29,304 nucleotides of DNA from NCBI GenBank assembly GCA_934747325.1, contig CAKVGW010000020.1:1-29304 (forward strand). The letters run 5' to 3'. The position numbers were made by a program, and so were the translations under genes. Position 1 is the stretch's first letter. Each line of letters starts with the position of its first letter. Positions 23,933 to 29,304 of this stretch are shown here, in pieces. This DNA comes from an uncultured Candidatus Melainabacteria bacterium (GTDB lineage: Bacteria > Cyanobacteriota > Vampirovibrionia > Gastranaerophilales > Gastranaerophilaceae). The notes below the pieces were generated by a model that was not told the origin of the DNA, made no database searches, and was given only the letters and a program-made list of their open reading frames with translations.

Positions 23933-23956
23933 ATGTGAGACAGTTACAAAAAGGAG
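23933..23956 (+). promoter_or_regulatory. -10-like box and strong ribosome-binding site of the 670-aa gene
   Basis: TACAAT (23933-23938) has no good -35 at 17 nt (a T-run). AAGGAG (23951-23956) lies 10 nt before the ATG. The sequence AAGGAGCATAA is also found just before the ATG of the convergent 827-residue protein gene. Confidence 0.45.
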
Positions 23957-23966
23957 CATAAAACAT

Positions 23967-25979
23967 ATGAACATCAACGCAAACGAACTTTTGTTATTAA
24001 GCAAAAAAGTTAGATTTGGTGAAGAAGCAGGAAAACCAGCTCAACCACAAATCATTGAACAACCAACAACACAAGAAGCAAACCCACAAGCCGGCATGAA
24101 CGCTCTAATGTTCCAAGGCATGAACAATGTAGTCGGCAATCCTCAACTGGCAACAAATCTTAATGTTATGAGAGAAGAAGTTGCAGAAGAAGGACAACAA
24201 ACCGTAAAAAATAACACTCAAGAAGAAGCAACACCTTTAAAAACAAATGTTGCATTCCAAGGTAAAGCATCAAAATTTAAAAATGTAGCAATGGGAGCAT
24301 TAATGGCATTGATGTCATTGGGTGCTGCATCTACATTGCAATCTTGCCAACCTGATGTTACGGTTACACAGTCTGTAGATGTTGATATGTCAGCATTAAT
24401 GGAAATGGTTAATGAATTAAAAGCGTTGAGACAAGAAATGGCAGAAAGAGATGAAGCTAATGCTAAAAAGATGGATCAAATTATTGCCATGTTTAATCAA
24501 GTTATTACTTTAGTTCAACAAGGTCAGCTTAATGACCAACAATTCTATAATTTGATGTTAGAAAATCAAAAACTTATAATTGATATGATGGTACAACAAG
24601 GCACAAGCCAAGAAGAAGCAAATAAAAAATTAGATGCGATTTTGGTTGCTGTAAAAAATGGTACAATGTCCATTGAAGAAGCTTTAAATCAAATTAAGGG
24701 ACTTGTTAGTGATATCAAAGGTCTTCTTGGTCAAGTTATATCATCACTTAATAAAGCAGAAAAAGATAGAGCAGAATTCAAAGAATTATTGAAAGAAAAT
24801 AACGCAAACGTTAAAGAACTTATCGAACAAGGTAAAACAATCATCGCAAGTGACAGTGTTAGAAACGCTAAACTGGATGATTTAGCAAGTGCTATTAAGA
24901 ATTTAAATATTGATATGAATTCAGGCATTGACAACTTAGCTAATAAATTAAATATGAGCACAAATCAATTAATCGCTGTAATGAAACAATTAGGCTACAA
25001 CCAAGAACAAATTACTAAAATGACTGCAGCAGAAATTTTAGCGGCAATTAAAGAAAATACTGCAGAAACCAAGAAAAATGGTGAAATCATGCTTGTTGGT
25101 TTCAACAACTTGGAAGGCATTATAAAAGATTATGGTGCTAAAGGTGAAGCATTCGCTAAGGATGTTCTTAATTACATCGCAGCAGTTGGCTTTGAAATGA
25201 ATAGAAACTTCGGTAATTTAATTGCAGAAGTAAAAGCAGGCAGGGTAAGTCTTGATGAAATTAAAGCTTTAATAGCTGCAATGAATAAAAATATTGAACA
25301 GAACGGCGAAGCAGCGAAAGACAACACCGATAAAATTCTAAATTACATTGCGGCAGTTGGCTATGAAATGAATAGAAACTTTACAGCAATATTAAATGCT
25401 ATCAATAATGGTGGTAAAGGCACTGAAAAAATTGAAGCATTACTGGAAAAAGTTCTTGAAAAACAAGATCAAAATATGAATAAGATTGATACAAATTGCA
25501 AAGCTATTATTGAAGCAATGAGCAACATTAAAGTAGACGGAGGAAAGATTGATTTATCTAGTATAGAAGCTATGTTGAAAGATTTACTTGCTCAATCTAA
25601 GAAAAATGGTAACACATTATCTAGCATCGACGGTAAACTTAATGTAATTCAAATTATTCAACAAGCTATCTTAGATAAGATTAATGCAGAAGCTCACAAA
25701 GGTGATCAAAGATATGAAAGAGCTGATGCGTTTATGACAGAAGTTCTTGATAAACTAGGCAATCAATCCGGAGCCGGCAAATATGATGATACGAAGTTGT
25801 TAGAAGCATTAAAAGGTTTAAGCAACTTGATTGACAACAAAACAGATAAATTGTTAGAGGCAATCAAAGACCACGATGTTAAAGTTACTGTTGATGTAAC
25901 AGGCAAAGTAAAATGCGAATGCAACTGCGGTAAAAATCACGAAGGTATCCTTGATGATATTAACAACATTCTTAAATAA
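23967..25979 (+). CDS. Unknown 670-aa coiled-coil protein with internal lipobox-like segment
   Basis: Not recognised. The N-terminal 100 residues are low-complexity (Gln/Ala/Asn/Pro) with three F-x-G-like spots: RFGE (16-19), FQGM (49-52) and FQGK (97-100). Residues 104-127 look like a bacterial lipoprotein signal (KFK, a hydrophobic core, then LQSC at 124-127) but lie 100 residues inside. The rest is helical with heptad-like spacing, a probable long coiled coil. LNYIAAVG(F/Y)EMNRNF occurs at about 401-416 and again 57 residues later. The end has three Cys in KCECNCGKNH, possibly metal-binding. The ribosome-binding site is strong. It is convergent with an 827-residue unknown. A surface or scaffold protein is a guess. 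Confidence 0.85.
   Translation: MNINANELLLLSKKVRFGEEAGKPAQPQIIEQPTTQEANPQAGMNALMFQGMNNVVGNPQLATNLNVMREEVAEEGQQTVKNNTQEEATPLKTNVAFQGKASKFKNVAMGALMALMSLGAASTLQSCQPDVTVTQSVDVDMSALMEMVNELKALRQEMAERDEANAKKMDQIIAMFNQVITLVQQGQLNDQQFYNLMLENQKLIIDMMVQQGTSQEEANKKLDAILVAVKNGTMSIEEALNQIKGLVSDIKGLLGQVISSLNKAEKDRAEFKELLKENNANVKELIEQGKTIIASDSVRNAKLDDLASAIKNLNIDMNSGIDNLANKLNMSTNQLIAVMKQLGYNQEQITKMTAAEILAAIKENTAETKKNGEIMLVGFNNLEGIIKDYGAKGEAFAKDVLNYIAAVGFEMNRNFGNLIAEVKAGRVSLDEIKALIAAMNKNIEQNGEAAKDNTDKILNYIAAVGYEMNRNFTAILNAINNGGKGTEKIEALLEKVLEKQDQNMNKIDTNCKAIIEAMSNIKVDGGKIDLSSIEAMLKDLLAQSKKNGNTLSSIDGKLNVIQIIQQAILDKINAEAHKGDQRYERADAFMTEVLDKLGNQSGAGKYDDTKLLEALKGLSNLIDNKTDKLLEAIKDHDVKVTVDVTGKVKCECNCGKNHEGILDDINNILK
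25161..25385 (+). repeat. Coding direct repeat inside the 670-aa gene
   Basis: A block of about 50 bp from 25161 recurs near 25332, offset 171 bp (57 codons), with third-position changes that keep LNYIAAVG-(F/Y)-EMNRNF intact. Silent differences suggest selection on the peptide. Confidence 0.8.
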
Positions 25980-26002
25980 TAGATTTTAAGATAATAATTA
26001 AG

Positions 26003-26032
26003 AGAGGTCGGGTTCAGATGAACCCGACCTCT
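26003..26032. terminator. Strong bidirectional terminator between convergent genes
   Basis: A perfect 14-bp GC-rich stem (26003-26016 with 26019-26032) around GA, followed by TTTTT on the plus strand and preceded by A/T-rich sequence. It serves the 670-residue gene and probably the 827-residue gene as well. Confidence 0.92.
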
Positions 26033-26061
26033 TTTTAACAACCATAGAAATTTTATTTATA

Positions 26062-28545
26062 TTATTTAGTAGCTTTTTTCAAATTTTCTCTTGCTTCAGC
26101 TTCTGTTTTACCATAAGCTCTTCTATTCTTGCAATCTTGAGCTGTCCAAGTAGTTTCTTTTGTATTATGACCAACTGATTGAATTCTTGCTTTACCGTTA
26201 CCATGAACTTTTACTCTTTTTACTTTTGCATCTTTGTTAATATCGCAATCACCGATTTTTGCAGGTAACTTCATTGTCTTAGGAAGATCACCACCCTTTA
26301 ACAAGGCCTTGTAAGTAGCTCTATCAAGGTTGCCATTTTCATCAGTTGCCAATGCTACTTTTAATGCTCTGATTGCACCGCTCAAGCCTTTTTCTTGAAC
26401 TAAGCAAGGATAGTAAGCTTTAACAATTCCGCCCCAAGTATCGCCACCTTTTCTTGTATGTGTAACGGTCTTATCTACTGTATCAGACCAAGCATCAACA
26501 TCACAAACTTCAGGTTTTGGTTCAGGTTTTGGTTCTGGCTTTGGTTCCGGTTTTTTAATTGTAGTATCTTCAACCGGTTTATGGAATTTCATCATTTTAC
26601 ATTCTTCCGGATTCAATTTAGAACCTGTACCAGCCATTCTGATAATTGCTTGATGTAATTCAGAGTGCCAATTGTCACCATATTTTTTAACATAAGCATC
26701 TACCAAAGTATTCATTGCTTGAATTTTTTCCGGATTTTTTGTAGTATTTGCAAAATGTTTTTTGTATTCTTCAGGTTTAGTATATGTAGTATTTTCTACC
26801 AATTCTGTTACAAATTTACCATTTTTATCTTTAATTAGATTACCGTTTTCATCTCTTTTGTAAACTTCTTTCTTAGGTTGATAATCTGATACAGAGTAAC
26901 AAGATTTTTCATCTTGAACATTACCGAAGATAATATCAGCCATTGCACTTGTTAGAACTCCAAGAGCAGCACCGCCTAATGTACCAACAAGAATATTGCT
27001 TAATCTATCATCAATTGAAACTTGTTGAAGAATTTTAATACTTAATTTACCATTTGTTAATGATGTTTTTGAATATTCAATACCTTGTTTGTCAAGTTCT
27101 TTAATAATATCATCAGCCATTGATGCACTATCAAATTTTAAATTTACGCATTGAGTTACATTTAATTTGTCAGATGAAGCTGCGGAACCAAATGCACCGC
27201 CCATTGCACCTGTTACACCGTGTCCGATAGCTTTTAATACTCTTGGAGTACGGTCTACGTGTTCACGTTTGAAGTCGAACAAGTTCACTAATACACCAAT
27301 TTCATTATCAGTAAAGTCTTCATGAGTTAAATCTTTTAAAGCTGCTCTAATATTTTCAACTTCAGACATTTTTTTGTCTTTTGACTGATTTGCTTTATAA
27401 TCAGCGCCAATGTGGTCTTTAAGAACTTGTGCCAATTCTGACAAATCATAATTTCCATCAGCTTTTTTAACTTTTGGTAAATATGATTTATCTAATTTGT
27501 CATAGATATTATTTGCAATTCTTTTACGAGAGAACAATTTCTTAGCAAAGTTGTATTGGTTGCCCATTTCACCTAATTGTTTCTTAAGTTCTTCACCACT
27601 TACTGAACTCAATTCTTCAATTTTGTTATTTACTTTATGTTCTCTTGCAATGATTTTACGTTCTGTTTTTAAATCTTGAATTGCATCTTTTTGGAAGTCA
27701 TCATCACCGGCTTGTTTACGTAATTCACTTCTAATACCCATTTTACCGGTAGAAGTAGTTGCTTCCATTCTGTCAGCAACACTTGATTTAGCATCGTCTT
27801 GAGCAAATTCTTTTAATTTTTTCAAAGCTTCTTTTGTATAAGATTTTTTCTTATCAACTTCACTTTCAACTACTTTATAATATTCTTCAAAGTTTTTAGC
27901 TAAGCCTGCTTTATCTGAAGCTTTTTTAACATCGTTATAAACATCTACTAATGCTCTATATTCTTTATCAATTTGCTTTGCTTCTGCTTGTTTTTCAAGA
28001 GAATCTAGCAAATCTTTATGGAAGCTATCCCATTTGCCATCAGCCTTTAATTGTTTTTTCACTTTATCATGTATTTTTTCAACATCTTCTTTAGAATTAT
28101 AAGTTCCAACTGCGTTTAAAACATATTCAACTTCAGCAATTTCATTAGCATATTTTGGATTTGTAAGTCTACCATATTTTTCATCCTTCAATGCTTTTAC
28201 TAGTTCTTCAGGAGAAATACCTTGTTTTACCAATTCTTTAACTGTATCTTTTACTTCAGCTCTTTCCTTTTTGCCATCTTTTTTAGATTCAACAATTGGA
28301 TTTGTAGCAACCGGAGCTGTTTCTACTGATTTCTTTTCAAAACCTAAAACTGCATTGATATCATTTTCAGTGTAATCATATCCTTCTTTACCTAAATAAG
28401 ATTTTGCATTAGTTTCAAAAATAGAAAGTTCTTTACCCTCTAATTTGCCATTATGTTTAGCATCTCCATCACCTTGGTTATCAGCCATTTCTGCAATCGT
28501 GTAAAGTTTACCAGTTAATTTTGAATAATCAAATCCTTGTGTCAT
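26062..28545 (-). CDS. Unknown 827-aa protein: EF-hand-like start, Gly-zipper segments, LysM-like end
   Basis: Not recognised as a whole. Near residues 22-39 a GDG...GKLEGKE stretch resembles EF-hand-like calcium loops but is longer than the 12-residue canon. Residues about 75-430 are Lys/Glu/Asp-rich helices. Two Gly-zipper-type hydrophobic segments follow (about 435-460, GVTGAMGGAFGSAA; about 513-540, LVGTLGGAALGVL), able to insert in membranes. A PEPK tandem (663-679) links to a C-terminal part with GDTWGGIVKAYY and KLPAKI, resembling LysM carbohydrate-binding modules. No signal peptide is visible. AAGGAGCATAATC leads the ATG. A secreted or cell-wall-associated protein is inference. Confidence 0.85.
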   Translation of the reverse strand: MTQGFDYSKLTGKLYTIAEMADNQGDGDAKHNGKLEGKELSIFETNAKSYLGKEGYDYTENDINAVLGFEKKSVETAPVATNPIVESKKDGKKERAEVKDTVKELVKQGISPEELVKALKDEKYGRLTNPKYANEIAEVEYVLNAVGTYNSKEDVEKIHDKVKKQLKADGKWDSFHKDLLDSLEKQAEAKQIDKEYRALVDVYNDVKKASDKAGLAKNFEEYYKVVESEVDKKKSYTKEALKKLKEFAQDDAKSSVADRMEATTSTGKMGIRSELRKQAGDDDFQKDAIQDLKTERKIIAREHKVNNKIEELSSVSGEELKKQLGEMGNQYNFAKKLFSRKRIANNIYDKLDKSYLPKVKKADGNYDLSELAQVLKDHIGADYKANQSKDKKMSEVENIRAALKDLTHEDFTDNEIGVLVNLFDFKREHVDRTPRVLKAIGHGVTGAMGGAFGSAASSDKLNVTQCVNLKFDSASMADDIIKELDKQGIEYSKTSLTNGKLSIKILQQVSIDDRLSNILVGTLGGAALGVLTSAMADIIFGNVQDEKSCYSVSDYQPKKEVYKRDENGNLIKDKNGKFVTELVENTTYTKPEEYKKHFANTTKNPEKIQAMNTLVDAYVKKYGDNWHSELHQAIIRMAGTGSKLNPEECKMMKFHKPVEDTTIKKPEPKPEPKPEPKPEVCDVDAWSDTVDKTVTHTRKGGDTWGGIVKAYYPCLVQEKGLSGAIRALKVALATDENGNLDRATYKALLKGGDLPKTMKLPAKIGDCDINKDAKVKRVKVHGNGKARIQSVGHNTKETTWTAQDCKNRRAYGKTEAEARENLKKATK
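26510..26556 (-). repeat. 12-bp tandem coding for PEPK
   Basis: About four units of a 12-bp repeat (GGTTTTGGTTCA type) encode a Pro-Glu-Pro-Lys linker. Some third positions differ between units. The repeat keeps frame, so copy number may vary. Confidence 0.85.
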
Positions 28546-28659
28546 GATTATGCTCCTTATGCCTCGTTTTTATACTCTTGTATTTATAAAGTATTTTTCT
28601 CTTCAATAATTGCGCATGGAAGGGGTATATTGTTACAAAACTTAATAAAAAGCATTAAA

Positions 28660-28692
28660 TTACCGCCCATTAATAAAATCAAAGAGCGGTAA
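28660..28692 (-). terminator. Possible terminator of the dehydrogenase gene
   Basis: TTACCGC (28660-28666) pairs with GCGGTAA (28686-28692) around a 19-nt loop, followed on the minus strand by TTTAATGCTTTTT. The long loop makes it weaker than the other terminators in the window. Confidence 0.5.
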
Positions 28693-28715
28693 ACACATAT
28701 AATCTCTATTTAAAA

Positions 28716-29304
28716 CTAAGGTTTAATCAAAAACTTAATTGCATTACCTGCAATATGTTGTTGCATTGCATATTCTACTTTTTCAAGCGGAAGTTCTGCC
28801 GTAATAAGTTTTTCTACTTCAACTTCTCCTGATGCAATTAAATCAAGCGCCTGTCTAAAATATTTTGGAGTATGGTGGAATACACTCATCAAACGAATAT
28901 CACCATAATGCATTTTAGTTGTATCAAAACTTACTTTAGAACCTGATTTACAACCGCCAAAGAAATGAACCGTTCCACCTGGGCGAACGCAAGAGAACAC
29001 AAGTTCCCAAATCTCAGGCATTCCGACACATTCAATTGCAACATCCAATCCCTTACCTTCATCAGAAAAATCTCTAAATATTTTTTCAGGATTTGCGTAC
29101 TTTTTCAAGTCAACTATATCATCTACATGTGCAAATTCTTCTGCCAACTTCAATTTAATCGGATTACGACCTGCTACAATTACACGTGCGCCTTTTAATT
29201 TACATAATCTTGCAAACATCAAACCTATTGGGCCTATACCAATTACCCCAACTGTTTGACCGGGTTTGATTCCCGTTCTTTCAACACCGTGAACCACATT
29301 TGCC
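28716..29304 (-). CDS. Zinc-type alcohol/polyol dehydrogenase family, C-terminal part
   Basis: An incomplete gene whose 5' end lies beyond the window; the frame is open to the last base. The visible 195 or so residues are the NAD(P)-binding domain of a medium-chain dehydrogenase: GVIGIGPIGLMFARL nucleotide-binding loop, VIVAGRN for the cofactor ribose end, GLDVAIECVG, then PGGTVHFFGG and the usual C-terminal QQHIAGNAIKFLI. The catalytic N-terminal domain with zinc ligands is not visible, so the substrate cannot be named. Threonine dehydrogenase-like and sorbitol dehydrogenase-like members share this pattern. Confidence 0.9.
   Translation of the reverse strand, partial: ANVVHGVERTGIKPGQTVGVIGIGPIGLMFARLCKLKGARVIVAGRNPIKLKLAEEFAHVDDIVDLKKYANPEKIFRDFSDEGKGLDVAIECVGMPEIWELVFSCVRPGGTVHFFGGCKSGSKVSFDTTKMHYGDIRLMSVFHHTPKYFRQALDLIASGEVEVEKLITAELPLEKVEYAMQQHIAGNAIKFLIKP

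Noticed and set aside
23728..23966. A lysine riboswitch before lysC
   Set aside because: The distance from the predicted lysC start of transcription to its ATG is only about 20-25 nt, too short for a riboswitch, and no matching structure is visible.
26062..28545. 827-aa protein as a phage tail tape-measure or toxin
   Set aside because: Gly-zippers and helices could suggest either, but no phage structural gene, immunity gene or toxin domain is visible nearby.

Overview
This window looks like part of a chromosome from a low-GC, cyanobacteria-related, non-photosynthetic gut bacterium, most likely Vampirovibrionia/Melainabacteria (order Gastranaerophilales). That placement is inference. It rests on the ATP synthase cluster, which has two b-type stalk subunits in the cyanobacterial order a-c-b'-b-delta-alpha-gamma with no beta or epsilon gene following. 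It is also supported by TrmFO, a pilin whose conserved C-terminal half has a D-x-N-G/G-P-N-like pattern, and several large proteins I cannot match to any family. The sequence is AT-rich throughout, and the genes use ordinary Shine-Dalgarno sites and standard sigma-70-type promoters.

Layout. 1-670: a minus-strand tRNA operon (Thr-TGT, a broken tRNA-Thr remnant, Thr-GGT, Tyr-GTA) with a good promoter and a terminator. 671-1973: a prephenate-dehydratase-like gene with changed catalytic residues, then a small PQ-loop-like membrane protein on the other strand. 2035-5479: a tightly coupled minus-strand operon of a REC-PAS-histidine kinase, a NarL/LuxR-type regulator and a 411-residue unknown protein. 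5578-8657: plus-strand pilin, PC4-like ssDNA-binding protein, a soluble histidine kinase and a degenerate REC-GGDEF-REC protein. 8732-12572: RNA-centred genes (trmFO; a zinc-ribbon/RGG-like protein; rimM; trmD), the last three overlapping or nearly so.

12584-18448 is the F1Fo ATP synthase operon (minus), interrupted by a small B-box-like zinc membrane protein between alpha and gamma and punctuated by several families of palindromic intergenic repeats. 18792-23718 holds cysE, cysK, tyrS, a secreted small protein and lysC, all minus. 23967-28545 is a convergent pair of large unrecognised proteins (670 and 827 aa) that share the same ribosome-binding leader, with a strong bidirectional terminator between them. 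The window ends inside a zinc-type alcohol dehydrogenase family gene.

Functional themes: translation and tRNA modification, cysteine and aspartate-family/aromatic amino acid synthesis, energy conversion, and two phosphorelay clusters. The least explained items are the zinc-ribbon/RGG protein translationally joined to rimM-trmD, the two large proteins at 24-28.5 kb, the active-site-altered prephenate dehydratase, the dead-GGDEF regulator, and the small zinc membrane protein inside the ATP synthase operon. I did not find a CRISPR array, transposase, integrase or toxin-antitoxin pair.
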